Part shown: positions 37,298 to 46,370 of the stretch, piece by piece
Layout: the number at the start of each line of letters is the position of its first letter
Position numbering within the stretch: position 1 is the first letter of the stretch
Source of the DNA: Macrococcoides psychrotolerans
GTDB taxonomy: Bacteria; Bacillota; Bacilli; Staphylococcales; Staphylococcaceae
Length of the DNA: 64,000 nucleotides
Reading direction: 5' to 3'
Assembly (NCBI RefSeq): GCF_038095555.1
Contig: NZ_CP124591.1
Span: 1,426,001-1,490,000 of the forward strand
Notes under the pieces: generated by a model
The model's input: the letters and a program-made list of their open reading frames with translations, nothing else
What the model was told of the DNA's origin: nothing
Database searches by the model: none
Position numbers and translations under genes: made by a program

Positions 37298-38484
37298 TCT
37301 ACAGCATTCTCCTTTAAATATGAGAATGCTTTTTCTATTGCTGCTAACCCCTGTTCAAGCTTCTCTTCGCTACACGCAACATTTAGTCTGAAGTGCGTGC
37401 TCTCGGTCAGTTCATAGGTGTTCCCGATACCTACAGCGATACGCCCGATATTCTGCAGCGCATCCTGAACGTCCATTTCACTGAACCCACTCGCTTCAAA
37501 GTTAATCCATGCAAGAAACGTACTATGTGGTCTACGGAATACAAGGACGTCACTCAATCGCTCGTTAATGAATGTCTCTACTTTAATCATATTTGATTCA
37601 ATATGTTCATTAAGTGCATCTACCCACGGGCCACATTCCATATAAGCTGTACGAATTGCAGTGAGCCCTAGTATATTCGGAGAACTTATACCATAGACAC
37701 TTCCTATCTTCGTCTGCAGCAATTCACGCATATAGCTGTCCTTCGTTATATAATAGGCATGAGGAATGCCTGAAATATTAAATGTCTTCCCGAGACACGT
37801 TGTAACAACCATCTTGTCATACTGAGACATATACTTAACCAGTGACTGATGTTTACCATGACGAACGAAGTCCATATGAATTTCGTCAGATATAATATAG
37901 ACATTATGCTTCTCACAAATCTCGATGATCTTTAAAATCTCTTCTTCGGTAAACACCTTACCTGTCGGATTATGTGGATTACAGAACAGGAACACTTTGT
38001 TCTGAGGCATCTGACATAAATATTCAAACTGAACAAAATCCATCGAATATTGATCTTCATCATCATACAGATCACAGCCAACGATCATACGTTTATTTCC
38101 ATTGATTAAATTTAAGAAGTTATTATATGAGGGGATGTTAACGATAACACCATCCCCTTCATTTGTTACACTGCGAATCACTTCAGTAACTGTGAATAAC
38201 ACGCTTGGGGCATATGCGAGATCCTGCTTTAATACATTGAGATCAAAACGTGTCTTGTACCAATGACGAACCGGCTGATAGAACTGATCGTTATTCCAGT
38301 TTGTATAGCCGTATATCGGATGACTTAATCGCTCCTGTAACGCATGTATTATTGTTTCTGGAACAGCAATATCCATATCCGCTATCCAAAACGGCATTAA
38401 ATCTTTACGCTGATAAACTTTAGACAGCATTTCATGAGCAACTGCATTCGTTGTACTACGGTCAATCACTCTATTAAAATCCAT
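37294..38484 (-). CDS. patB: PatB/MalY-family C-S lyase (cystathionine beta-lyase)
   Basis: PLP enzyme of fold type I that cleaves cystathionine or related C-S bonds. The 396-residue product starts MDFNRVIDRSTTNAV and has PFWIADMDIAVPE near 31-43, CNPHNPTGKVF near 166, SDEIHMDFV near 196 and the PLP lysine in CLGKTFNISG near 235. AGGAGGAGATG precedes the ATG. Its 3' end overlaps the convergent small gene by four bases. Confidence 0.92.
   Translation of the reverse strand: MDFNRVIDRSTTNAVAHEMLSKVYQRKDLMPFWIADMDIAVPETIIHALQERLSHPIYGYTNWNNDQFYQPVRHWYKTRFDLNVLKQDLAYAPSVLFTVTEVIRSVTNEGDGVIVNIPSYNNFLNLINGNKRMIVGCDLYDDEDQYSMDFVQFEYLCQMPQNKVFLFCNPHNPTGKVFTEEEILKIIEICEKHNVYIISDEIHMDFVRHGKHQSLVKYMSQYDKMVVTTCLGKTFNISGIPHAYYITKDSYMRELLQTKIGSVYGISSPNILGLTAIRTAYMECGPWVDALNEHIESNMIKVETFINERLSDVLVFRRPHSTFLAWINFEASGFSEMDVQDALQNIGRIAVGIGNTYELTESTHFRLNVACSEEKLEQGLAAIEKAFSYLKENAVD
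37313..37334 (+). terminator. Terminator of the small exported protein gene, inside patB
   Basis: GCATTCTC and GAGAATGC pair around a short loop with TTTTT after it on the plus strand. It lies within the last codons of patB. Confidence 0.7.
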
Positions 38485-38542
38485 AACATCTCCTCCTGTT
38501 AATTCGAATTCCTTAATAATAGTCTACATGAAATGTAACAAT

Positions 38543-38590
38543 AAAAAAAGAAACATTAGTAAGATGCGCTATAAAGTCATCTTACTAATG
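38543..38590 (-). terminator. trmB terminator
   Basis: CATTAGTAAGATG and CATCTTACTAATG form a perfect 13-bp stem with an 11-base loop, then a T run on the minus strand, just past the trmB stop. Confidence 0.88.
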
Positions 38591-38594
38591 CTTC

Positions 38595-39227
38595 TTAAAA
38601 TCGAGCTTCTAATCGATTAATTCTAAATCCTTTATTCGAGAACTTATCTTCATATTCCGTACGAATATTATCAACAGGTTCATTATCATGCAGATTCAAA
38701 TTAATATTTTTCAGCTTCATGCCGTAATGGCTCATACTCTCGATCGAATATTCAAATAACGCCTGATTATCAGTCTTGAAATGAATTTCACCATCTTTAT
38801 TTAAAATAGTTTCATAAACTTTAAGAAAATTCTCATGCGTCAGTCTGCGCTTTGCGTGACGTACTTTAGGCCATGGATCTGAGAAGTTAAGATAGATTCT
38901 ATCAATCTCACCCGCATTAAAGATTTCTGTCAGCTTTTCGGCATCTACTGTTAACAGGCGTAAGTTTCTAATATTTTGTTCCACTGCTTTTTCTACGATA
39001 CGAATCATGACATTCTTATCACGTTCGATACCAATATAATTAATCTCCGGGTGCGCTTTAGCCATCTCCGTAATAAAACGGCCCATACCGCTTCCGACTT
39101 CGATATGTATCGGCTGCACTTGTTCAAACCAGTCAACGATGTGATCTTTTCGAGCAAGGTCGATACTTACAATATCCTCGTGCTGCAGAAGAAAATCTTC
39201 AGCCCACGGTTTATTTCTCATTCTCAT
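38595..39227 (-). CDS. trmB: tRNA (guanine-N7-)-methyltransferase
   Basis: Methylates G46 in the tRNA variable loop with SAM. The 210-residue product begins MRMRNKPWAEDFL like B. subtilis TrmB and has the SAM loop IEVGSGMGRFITEMA near 45-59, NFSDPWPKVRHAKRRL near 113-128 and HFKTDNQALFEYS near 150. AAAGGAG precedes the start. It follows the phosphotransferase gene by 12 bases. Confidence 0.96.
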   Translation of the reverse strand: MRMRNKPWAEDFLLQHEDIVSIDLARKDHIVDWFEQVQPIHIEVGSGMGRFITEMAKAHPEINYIGIERDKNVMIRIVEKAVEQNIRNLRLLTVDAEKLTEIFNAGEIDRIYLNFSDPWPKVRHAKRRLTHENFLKVYETILNKDGEIHFKTDNQALFEYSIESMSHYGMKLKNINLNLHDNEPVDNIRTEYEDKFSNKGFRINRLEARF

Positions 39228-39239
39228 AGTGCTACTCCT

Positions 39240-40031
39240 TTAAATAAAACGATTCAAATTTAATACATCATCTAAAAATTTCAGCCAGTCATTCAAATCA
39301 TGATAGCGACTCTTCTCTTCGTACCATTCAATCATTGCAATCGCCTGAATGATGGTATACCACTTCATGCGCTTTTCCAGATCCAGTGTGTATTCAATAC
39401 CATAAGTTGCAAGCCAAGATTGCCAGTCGATGGTATCACCATAAGTATAAAGAATCATACCGATATCTATCGCCGGATCTGCAATCATCGCACCTTCCCA
39501 GTCAACAAGAAAGAGTTCATCCTGATCTGATAAGAGCCAGTTATTATGATTGACATCCCCATGACATACTGTATAGAACTTGCGCTCTAGCTGCGGCATA
39601 TGCTCTTCCAGATAGATCAGCGCTTTACGGACAGTATGATGTGTTAATACGTTGCGAGATAATGAGGAATTGATCTTATTAAGCAATAGCTCTGGATCCA
39701 TCGGTTTCATCTCAAGTCGCTTGAGCATATTAAGTAATGGTTTCGAACGATGAATCTTCTTCAGCAGTAGTGCAACACGTTCGGATTTCATTTCCATGTG
39801 CGTCAGACTTCGCCCATTCTTCCAGTGCTGTGCTGTTACGACTTCACCTGTCTCTATTCTCTTCGTCCATACAAGTTTCGGTACGATACCTTCAGCAGAA
39901 AGTGCAGCAAGAAACGGAGAGGAGTTACGCTTTAAGAAAAGCTTTCTGCCGTCTTGTTCTGCCATGTATGCTTCTCCAGATGCGCCGCCAGCGGAATCTA
40001 ATGTCCAACCTAGCTGATAGAAATGTTCCAA
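39240..40031 (-). CDS. ytmP: APH/choline-kinase-fold phosphotransferase YtmP
   Basis: A 263-residue kinase-fold protein with catalytic loop VCHGDVNHNNWLL near 158-170 and metal-binding LVDWEGAMIADPAIDIG near 177-193. It starts with TTG behind AGGAGGTGAAACACG. The substrate is unknown; nothing shows it to be an antibiotic kinase. The gene order ytmP-trmB is conserved in bacilli, suggesting a housekeeping role. Confidence 0.88.
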   Translation of the reverse strand: MEHFYQLGWTLDSAGGASGEAYMAEQDGRKLFLKRNSSPFLAALSAEGIVPKLVWTKRIETGEVVTAQHWKNGRSLTHMEMKSERVALLLKKIHRSKPLLNMLKRLEMKPMDPELLLNKINSSLSRNVLTHHTVRKALIYLEEHMPQLERKFYTVCHGDVNHNNWLLSDQDELFLVDWEGAMIADPAIDIGMILYTYGDTIDWQSWLATYGIEYTLDLEKRMKWYTIIQAIAMIEWYEEKSRYHDLNDWLKFLDDVLNLNRFI

Positions 40032-40063
40032 CGTGTTTCACCTCCTGTTTCAAGAAAAAAGAA

Positions 40064-40090
40064 AAGGCACGAGAAAAAATCTCTTGCCTT
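40064..40090 (-). terminator. pepV terminator
   Basis: AAGGCACGAGA and TCTCTTGCCTT form an 11-bp near-perfect stem, followed on the minus strand by a T-rich tract. Between pepV and ytmP. Confidence 0.75.
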
Positions 40091-40192
40091 ATTCATTCCG
40101 ATCAAATTAATGTCTTACTTAAATTTTATATCCTTTTCTCTATTAATTCAAGTATTACTTTAAGTCATATGATGAACTTTTACTTAAGCTGA

Positions 40193-41602
40193 CTATGCCT
40201 CTTCTACACAAACTGAATGTATTGCTTCCAGATAAATTGCTGTAGCATCGAATAATTGCTTTTTAGTGATGTATTCATTTTTCTGGTGCATCAGATCTTC
40301 TGAATCTTTAAACATAGCACCAAACGCAACACCTTTTTCCATTGTACGGGCATACGTTCCGCCACCAATCGTATAAGGTTCTGTCATATCCCCTGTCTGA
40401 TTGCGATAAGCTTGTAGTAGCTTCATTACAAATGGATCGTTTTTATCGACATAATGCGGTACTTGATGTTTTGTCACTTCAATTTCAAAGTATGGTGCCA
40501 ATGTCTGTGAAAGTTTATCAATCTCTTGGTCGAATTCAAAACCATTAGGATAGCGTAAGTTGACACCATATACACCACCATCCACATCAGTATAGCTGAT
40601 GATACCGATATTCGTTGTTAACTTCCCTAATTCTTCTGTCTCGATTGCAACATCCAGCTTTTCTCCAAAGTGAGAATCAAATAATTTATCATCACCTAAT
40701 GCCACGAATGCTTTCGCTTTCTTATCCAGATCCAGCGTATTTAAGAAGTGGATTAAATACAATCCTGCATTGATACCTTTGAACGGCTCCATACCATGCA
40801 CAGATTTCCCTTCTATTTCTAATTTCAGCTGACCATTATCTACATAATGCTTTCCTTCAAGGCTGTAGTCCTTTAGGAATCCTTCGAAGCTCTGTATAAC
40901 ATATGCCATCTGTTCATTGACACTTAACTGCGCCTCAGCATGATCAGGTACCATATTGTAACGTTCACCTGATTTTAAAGCTTTCAATACGACTTCTGGT
41001 GTCTTTTCACTTTCCTCATCACTTGTCTGAATGATATCAAATGATGAGAACCCTTTTTCACCATGGATTAACGGAAAGTCCGCGTCAGGTGCGATACCTA
41101 AATCAGGCATCGGCTCAGTTTCAAAATAGCGATCTGTACATTTCCACTCTGATTCTTCATCCGTACCGATAATGATATGTATACGTTTCTTCCAGTCTAC
41201 TTGCATATCTTCTAAGATCTTCACTGCATAGTAAGCAGCAATTGTCGGTCCTTTATCATCTAAAGTTCCACGTGCAATGATTCGGTCTTCAGTAACCGTT
41301 GCATTAAATGGATCTGTATCCCAGCCACTGCCTTCAGGTACAACATCGACATGCCCTAAGATACCGAAGATTCTTTCTCCTTTACCCGCTTCAATACGTC
41401 CAGCGATATGATCAACATCATGCGTATTGAATCCATCGCGCTGTGCTAATTTGTACATGTAATCCAGCGCCTCACGTGGTCCCGGACCAACAGGATGCTC
41501 TTCATCTGCCAGACTATCATCGCGAACACTGCGAATATTGAGAAGTCCTGTTAAGTCTTCAATTATCTTGTCTTCATATTGTGCTACTTTTTCTCTCCAC
41601 AT
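40193..41602 (-). CDS. pepV: Dipeptidase PepV (M20 family)
   Basis: Zinc exopeptidase for dipeptides in the cytoplasm. The 469-residue product has metal-site motifs GILGHVDVVPEG near 80-91, RGTLDDKGPTIAAYYA near 111-126, GTDEESEWKC near 147-156 and GGGTYAR near 430. The ATG at 41602 follows AGGAGGAATTATT. Confidence 0.94.
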   Translation of the reverse strand: MWREKVAQYEDKIIEDLTGLLNIRSVRDDSLADEEHPVGPGPREALDYMYKLAQRDGFNTHDVDHIAGRIEAGKGERIFGILGHVDVVPEGSGWDTDPFNATVTEDRIIARGTLDDKGPTIAAYYAVKILEDMQVDWKKRIHIIIGTDEESEWKCTDRYFETEPMPDLGIAPDADFPLIHGEKGFSSFDIIQTSDEESEKTPEVVLKALKSGERYNMVPDHAEAQLSVNEQMAYVIQSFEGFLKDYSLEGKHYVDNGQLKLEIEGKSVHGMEPFKGINAGLYLIHFLNTLDLDKKAKAFVALGDDKLFDSHFGEKLDVAIETEELGKLTTNIGIISYTDVDGGVYGVNLRYPNGFEFDQEIDKLSQTLAPYFEIEVTKHQVPHYVDKNDPFVMKLLQAYRNQTGDMTEPYTIGGGTYARTMEKGVAFGAMFKDSEDLMHQKNEYITKKQLFDATAIYLEAIHSVCVEEA

Positions 41603-41648
41603 AATAATTCCTCCTATCATATTAACAGTTCTATTATACAGAATATTG

Positions 41649-41679
41649 AAAAAAAGAACACATCACAAGTGATGTGTTC
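41649..41679 (-). terminator. Terminator downstream of the YtxH-like gene
   Basis: GAACACATCAC and GTGATGTGTTC form a perfect 11-bp stem with a 2-base loop, followed on the minus strand by TTTTTTT. Confidence 0.9.
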
Positions 41680-41690
41680 TCACAACAAAA

Positions 41691-42113
41691 TTATTTTAGA
41701 TCATTTTTGCTTACTGCATTAGGGTTTTGATCAGCGACATCTTTATCCGTTACGATATGGATATTGTTTGCGCCACCTTCGTCATCGAAGTTCTGCTTTT
41801 CTTCTTCGACGCTATCTTTTTTTGAAAGCTTATCAGCTAAAGGTGCTGCTTTTTCCTGAACTTTTTGTGTTAAGTTTGCTTTGTAGCTTTCTGGATCTTC
41901 TTTTACTTTGTTAATTTCTTCTTTCGCTACTTGCTGTAAGTTCGTTGCTTTTTCTTTGGCAGTATCTGCGTAACTTTTCGGGTCTTGCTTCGCTTTATTA
42001 TACTCATCTAATAATTTGTCTCTATTTTCTTTCTTTGATAGGACTGCTGCTACTGCAGTTCCCCCGATAACTAATGCTGCTCTTAATAAACCTGCTTTAT
42101 TGTTGTTAGCCAT
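41691..42113 (-). CDS. Small YtxH-like, lysine-rich membrane protein
   Basis: A 140-residue product starting MANNNKAGLLRAALVIGGTA after GAGGTG. One weak membrane segment (about 8-26) is followed by an amphipathic Lys/Glu-rich region with two related blocks (KQDPKSYADTAKEKA and KEDPESYKANLTQKV), an internal duplication. It resembles staphylococcal proteins beside pepV; function unknown. Confidence 0.8.
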   Translation of the reverse strand: MANNNKAGLLRAALVIGGTAVAAVLSKKENRDKLLDEYNKAKQDPKSYADTAKEKATNLQQVAKEEINKVKEDPESYKANLTQKVQEKAAPLADKLSKKDSVEEEKQNFDDEGGANNIHIVTDKDVADQNPNAVSKNDLK

Positions 42114-42182
42114 AATCATAACACCTCTTCGTTTAATTTGTACTTTATCTATACCCTAGCAGAAACATGTTAAACATATGAC

Positions 42183-42887
42183 TTACATTTTCACGAAATT
42201 TATTTCTTCAAGTGTCAGTTTACGATATGCACCTGGCGCTAAACTTTCATCTAAAGGTAATCCGCCCATCTTAATACGCTTCAAATAGATTACGGTCATA
42301 TCTACAGCTTTAAACATTCGTTTTACTTGATGAAACTTTCCCTCCTGAATGACAAGCTCGATTTCTGAAATCTCTCCTGCTCTTACAATCTGAAGTTCAG
42401 CAGGCATCGCTTTATAGCCATCGTCCAAGGTAACACCTGCTTTAAATAACTCTACGGTCTCATCTGTTACATAGCCGTCAACACGTGCAAAATACGTCTT
42501 ATTCACATGCTTTCTAGGGCTCAGTACATCATGAGAAAATTGACCGTCATTCGTTAGTATCAATAAGCCTTCTGTATCTTTATCCAGCCTGCCGACCGGA
42601 TGCAGATCGTAATGTTCCAATCCGTCAATGAGTTCAAGTACGGTTTCATCTTTGTAATCTTTCGTACTTGAAATATACCCTGCCGGCTTGTTCAGCATAA
42701 TATAGACAAAAGGTTCATACACAACTGCTTCATCATAAACTGTAACAGTGTCATTCTCCGGTACAATTTTGATATCCGCCTTCTTGACTAAAACGTCATT
42801 TATCTTCACTGCACCACGTTTGACAAGTAGCTTCACTTCCTTACGTGTACCAAATCCATGGTTCCCGAGAAATTTATCTAATCTCAT
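42183..42887 (-). CDS. rsuA: 16S rRNA pseudouridine synthase, RsuA family
   Basis: The 234-residue product has an N-terminal S4 domain (MRLDKFLGNHGFGTRKEVK) and the catalytic motif GRLDKDTEGLLILTNDG near 97-113 with the essential aspartate in RLD. RsuA makes pseudouridine 516 of 16S rRNA; the bacillar paralogue YtzG is very similar. It overlaps the murJ stop codon by four bases. Confidence 0.92.
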   Translation of the reverse strand: MRLDKFLGNHGFGTRKEVKLLVKRGAVKINDVLVKKADIKIVPENDTVTVYDEAVVYEPFVYIMLNKPAGYISSTKDYKDETVLELIDGLEHYDLHPVGRLDKDTEGLLILTNDGQFSHDVLSPRKHVNKTYFARVDGYVTDETVELFKAGVTLDDGYKAMPAELQIVRAGEISEIELVIQEGKFHQVKRMFKAVDMTVIYLKRIKMGGLPLDESLAPGAYRKLTLEEINFVKM

Positions 42888-44506
42888 CGCCCGAACTTCT
42901 CTCTCAAAATTTGTATGCGTGAACCAAAGAACGCATCTGCTAAACGAGATTTCATCGATAGATATGCATAGACCATGCCACCGATCAGAGCACCGATAAC
43001 CAAAATGATTAATGCATCAAATTTCTGGCTCACATCAAGAAATTGGATCATAATCAATACAGCAATCTCTACGATAACGACCATGATCAAGCTGTAAAGC
43101 AAGATCTGCAGCATCTGCTTATAAGTCGTTCTGAACTTAAATCCAGCATGTTTCTTAATGACATAGAAATTACATAATATATTGACCGTCAGTGCAATTG
43201 CAGTCGCAAGGACAGCACCCTCTGTATGGAACAGATAGATGAGCGGAAAATTGATGGCAAGCTTTACTAAGAGTGATGCAACAACGATATATACAGTCAA
43301 CGCTTGTTTATCGATACCTTGAAGCATCGCAGATGACACACTGACCAATGCAAGCAGGATAGCAACAGGTGCATAATAGAACAGCAGATGACTCGCCACT
43401 ACATTGTAGCTATAGAATACCGTGTATAACGGTGTTGCAAGAATCATGATACCTAGCGAAGCAGGCACTGTTAAAAACATCAGCACACCGAGAGAAGTCT
43501 TAATCTGATGATGCATCTCACGTATCTGTCCAGACGCATGCGTTCTCGTAATCGAAGGAACAAGACTAATTGCAAACCCTGCTGCAAGTGACGTCGGTAT
43601 CATAACGAGCTTATTTGTCGTCGTATTAAGCATCGTTAACAGCATATCATGCGTTTCACCTGGCACACCAGCAGCTGTTAATGCACGGTTATGCGTAAAC
43701 TGATCAATAATCTGGTAGAGCGGAATACAGAGACTGACGATAACAAACGGAATACTATATAGAAGAATCTCCTTATACATTGCTTTATATGATACATCTG
43801 TTTCTGTCGTATCGTTATTCACCATCTCAGAAATGAAAGGACGACGCTTTCTCCAATAATACCATAACGTTAAAATTGCACTGAATGCACCTACTGCTGC
43901 AGCAAATACAGCAATCTCATTTGCAAGCAGCACAGATTTATGCATAACATTTAATACAAGATAAGAGCCGATCAATAAGAATGCGATACGTGCAATCTGT
44001 TCTATTACTGTAGAAACAGCGGTCGGTCCCATGGAATCATATCCTTGAAAGATGCCGCGCCACGTCGCTAGAAATGGAATAAAGATGACCGCGAATGATA
44101 CAACGCGGATAATCTCCGTAATCTGTTCCACACTCCACGTACCATCAGCCTTTGATACAGAAGCCTCAGCAATCAGCGGACTGATCATATACAATATTAA
44201 AAAACCAAGTAATCCGGTGATTCCCATCACGACAAGTGATGACTTATATAATTTATAGCTGACCTTATACGCCCCTACTGCATTATATTTTGATACATAC
44301 TTCGCAACGGCTAGTGGCACCCCACCTGCTGAAATGACAAGCATTACCGTATATGGGGGGTATGCCATATTATATGGTGATAAGTTCGCTTCACCACCGA
44401 TAATTGCATAGAACGGAATAATGTAAAGAATCCCTAAAATCTTCGTAATAAAAATGCTTGCTGTCAATATGAAAGTACTTCTGACAAGCGAATTCCCTTG
44501 TGACAT
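42884..44506 (-). CDS. murJ: Lipid II flippase MurJ-type MOP exporter (YtgP)
   Basis: A 540-residue polytopic protein of the MviN/polysaccharide-export superfamily with about 14 transmembrane segments. It starts SLVRSTFILTASIFITKILG and has arginines and a glycine-rich TWRGIFQGYDSMGPTAVS loop near 155-172. The S. aureus orthologue was identified as MurJ lipid II flippase and B. subtilis YtgP shares that role. Envelope function fits; assignment is by family resemblance and position. Confidence 0.87.
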   Translation of the reverse strand: MSQGNSLVRSTFILTASIFITKILGILYIIPFYAIIGGEANLSPYNMAYPPYTVMLVISAGGVPLAVAKYVSKYNAVGAYKVSYKLYKSSLVVMGITGLLGFLILYMISPLIAEASVSKADGTWSVEQITEIIRVVSFAVIFIPFLATWRGIFQGYDSMGPTAVSTVIEQIARIAFLLIGSYLVLNVMHKSVLLANEIAVFAAAVGAFSAILTLWYYWRKRRPFISEMVNNDTTETDVSYKAMYKEILLYSIPFVIVSLCIPLYQIIDQFTHNRALTAAGVPGETHDMLLTMLNTTTNKLVMIPTSLAAGFAISLVPSITRTHASGQIREMHHQIKTSLGVLMFLTVPASLGIMILATPLYTVFYSYNVVASHLLFYYAPVAILLALVSVSSAMLQGIDKQALTVYIVVASLLVKLAINFPLIYLFHTEGAVLATAIALTVNILCNFYVIKKHAGFKFRTTYKQMLQILLYSLIMVVIVEIAVLIMIQFLDVSQKFDALIILVIGALIGGMVYAYLSMKSRLADAFFGSRIQILREKFGR

Positions 44507-44642
44507 ATGTTCATCCCTATCTTTATATATTTTCTATTATTTGAATGTTTATTATCATAACACCATTCAAAAATATTAACTACTGAATTCATATATTTTA
44601 CCATAAAATAAATGTATAATATTTAGAAATAGGAGGTCAAAT

Positions 44643-45887
44643 ATGTTTAATACCATAGTTATCGGAGGCGGACCAAGTGGCCTGATGGCTGCAATCAGCG
44701 CATCAGAAAATGGGAAATCCGTTCTTTTAATTGATAAGAAAGATAAATTAGGACGTAAACTCCAGATTTCTGGTGGCGGACGCTGTAACGTTACAAACCG
44801 CGTTTCTCACGAAGAGCTGATACAGCACTTACCAGGAAACGGAAAGTTTCTCTATAGTGCATTCAATACATTTGATAACTTCGCCATTATCGATTACTTT
44901 GAGAACCTCGGCGTCCACTTAAAGGAAGAAGATCACGGCCGCATGTTCCCAGTGTCTGATAATGCGAAGGACGTAGTTAACGCACTGAAACAACAGCTCG
45001 CCAAAAATAACGTCGATATCCGCACGAACCAGAAGGTCGCGTCTCTTCTCGTGCAGGACACGGTTAAAGGGGTCAGGCTTGAAGACGACACTGAAATCTA
45101 TGCTGATAATGTTATTATCGCAACAGGAGGAAAAAGCGTACCGCATACGGGATCAACAGGAGACGGCTATGAATTTGCGAAACAGGCAGGACATACCATT
45201 ACAGAACTCTTCCCTACTGAAGTACCCATAATTTCGAACGCGCCATTCATTAAAGCAAAGACGCTGCAAGGATTAAGCTTGCGTGATGTTGCACTCAGCG
45301 TCCTGCGTAAGAACGGCAAACCACGCATCACACATCAGATGGATATGATATTTACACATTTCGGTATCTCCGGTCCTGCGGCATTACGCTGCTCACAGTT
45401 TGTATATAAAGAACAAAAGAGCCAGAAGAAACAGGACATTACAATGATGATCGACTGTTTTCCACAAGAAAGTATCGGCACGCTGAAAAACAGAATTACA
45501 AAAATGATCGATACGAATAAAGATAAAGCTATTAAAAACAGCTTAAAAGGACTCGTATCTGAACGCTATTTATTATTCTTACTGGAACAAGCTGGACTGA
45601 ACCTGGAAGATAACGGCCATCACTTAAAGAAAGAAGCGGTAGAACAGTTTTGCGAACTACTGAAAGGATTTAAGTTCCCAGTAAACGGTACACAATCAAT
45701 AGAAAAAGCATTCGTCACAGGCGGCGGCGTATCCGTAAAAGAGGTCGGTCCTGCAACGATGCAGTCGAAGCTGCACGACAACCTGTATTTCTGCGGTGAA
45801 GTATTAGATATTCATGGATATACAGGCGGCTATAACATTACGAGCGCTCTCGTAACTGGGTATATCGCAGGATTGAGTTGCAGATAA
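44643..45887 (+). CDS. ytfP: HI0933/YtfP-family flavoprotein
   Basis: A 414-residue NAD(P)/FAD-dependent oxidoreductase-like protein with FAD-binding VIGGGPSGLMAAISASE near 5-21, LGRKLQISGGGRCNVTN near 36-52, IIATGGKSVPHTGSTGDGY near 161-179 and the C-terminal FAD motif FCGEVLDIHGYTGGYN near 380-395. AGGAGGT precedes the ATG. The physiological substrate of this family is not clear. Divergent from murJ. Confidence 0.9.
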   Translation: MFNTIVIGGGPSGLMAAISASENGKSVLLIDKKDKLGRKLQISGGGRCNVTNRVSHEELIQHLPGNGKFLYSAFNTFDNFAIIDYFENLGVHLKEEDHGRMFPVSDNAKDVVNALKQQLAKNNVDIRTNQKVASLLVQDTVKGVRLEDDTEIYADNVIIATGGKSVPHTGSTGDGYEFAKQAGHTITELFPTEVPIISNAPFIKAKTLQGLSLRDVALSVLRKNGKPRITHQMDMIFTHFGISGPAALRCSQFVYKEQKSQKKQDITMMIDCFPQESIGTLKNRITKMIDTNKDKAIKNSLKGLVSERYLLFLLEQAGLNLEDNGHHLKKEAVEQFCELLKGFKFPVNGTQSIEKAFVTGGGVSVKEVGPATMQSKLHDNLYFCGEVLDIHGYTGGYNITSALVTGYIAGLSCR

Positions 45888-45888
45888 G

Positions 45889-45910
45889 GTTGTCACATGT
45901 GTGTTTAGTC
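45889..45910 (+). repeat. 22-bp direct repeat, copy 1
   Basis: GTTGTCACATGTGTGTTTAG followed by TC is identical to 46009-46030, exactly 120 bases downstream. This copy overlaps the left arm of the palindrome at 45892. Confidence 0.9.
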
Positions 45911-45996
45911 ACGAGTAAAATCACGAAAAGATGCCTAAGAAACGTTCTTTGTTTCTGGCATCTTTTTGATTTTATCGAAGTGACTGTGCATGTGAC
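45892..45996. repeat. Long imperfect palindrome downstream of ytfP
   Basis: The ends GTCACATG and CATGTGAC are perfect complements. Inside, AGTCAC, TAAAATCA and AAAGATGCC all recur in inverted form on the other arm, giving two arms of about 50 bases. The inner part (about 45927-45972, AAAGATGCC to GGCATCTTTTT) can act as the ytfP terminator. Confidence 0.75.
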
Positions 45997-46008
45997 ACCG
46001 TCTATCAA

Positions 46009-46030
46009 GTTGTCACATGTGTGTTTAGTC
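46009..46030 (+). repeat. 22-bp direct repeat, copy 2
   Basis: Exact second copy of the 45889-45910 sequence. It lies directly beside the rhodanese-gene hairpin. Confidence 0.9.
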
Positions 46031-46031
46031 T

Positions 46032-46081
46032 ATTAATCGAAAGAAGCTAGAGACTTATGTCTCTAGCTTCTTTCGATTAAT
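46032..46081. terminator. Very strong hairpin overlapping the rhodanese gene 3' end
   Basis: A 23-bp perfect stem (starting ATTAATCGAAAGAAGC) with loop TTAT. It contains the last six codons and stop of the rhodanese gene and probably ends the leuS operon. Confidence 0.85.
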
Positions 46082-46362
46082 TGTTCTATTTCCGCCATGC
46101 CACCTTGAACATTCACCACTTTATAATTTTGTTCTGATAAATACTGTGTGACATGTTCACTTCTAACACCATGTGCACAGACGATATAATACGTTTTATC
46201 ACTATCAAGTTCGTTCAGATGTTCAGGTATTGTATTCATCGGGATATGCAATGCACCTTCCAGCATTCCCATCTGTACTTCGAAGTCTTCTCGTATATCG
46301 ATGATGTTCAGCGGCTCATGCTGCAGTTTGTCGATAAATGCTTTACTACTGATTTCTAGCAT
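46063..46362 (-). CDS. Single-domain rhodanese-like protein
   Basis: A 99-residue rhodanese fold with the active-site loop CAHGVRS and catalytic C62, plus IDIREDFE near 21-28 and PMNTIPEHL near 41-49. Such proteins carry persulfide sulfur; the partner is unknown. Its ribosome site AGGAGG overlaps the leuS stop codon, so it is cotranslated with leuS. Confidence 0.9.
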   Translation of the reverse strand: MLEISSKAFIDKLQHEPLNIIDIREDFEVQMGMLEGALHIPMNTIPEHLNELDSDKTYYIVCAHGVRSEHVTQYLSEQNYKVVNVQGGMAEIEQLIERS

Positions 46363-46370
46363 AGGTCCTC

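Noticed and set aside
39240..40031. Aminoglycoside resistance kinase
   Set aside because: The fold is shared, but gene order with trmB is conserved in bacilli and no resistance-type motifs or mobile context are seen.
39737..40192. 151-residue plus-strand frame over ytmP and its upstream gap
   Set aside because: Mostly antisense to the clear kinase-fold gene, with no ribosome site and a composition typical of shadow frames.
45889..46030. Minimal CRISPR from the 22-bp direct repeat
   Set aside because: Only two copies with a 98-base palindromic interval; the interval is a terminator-like structure.
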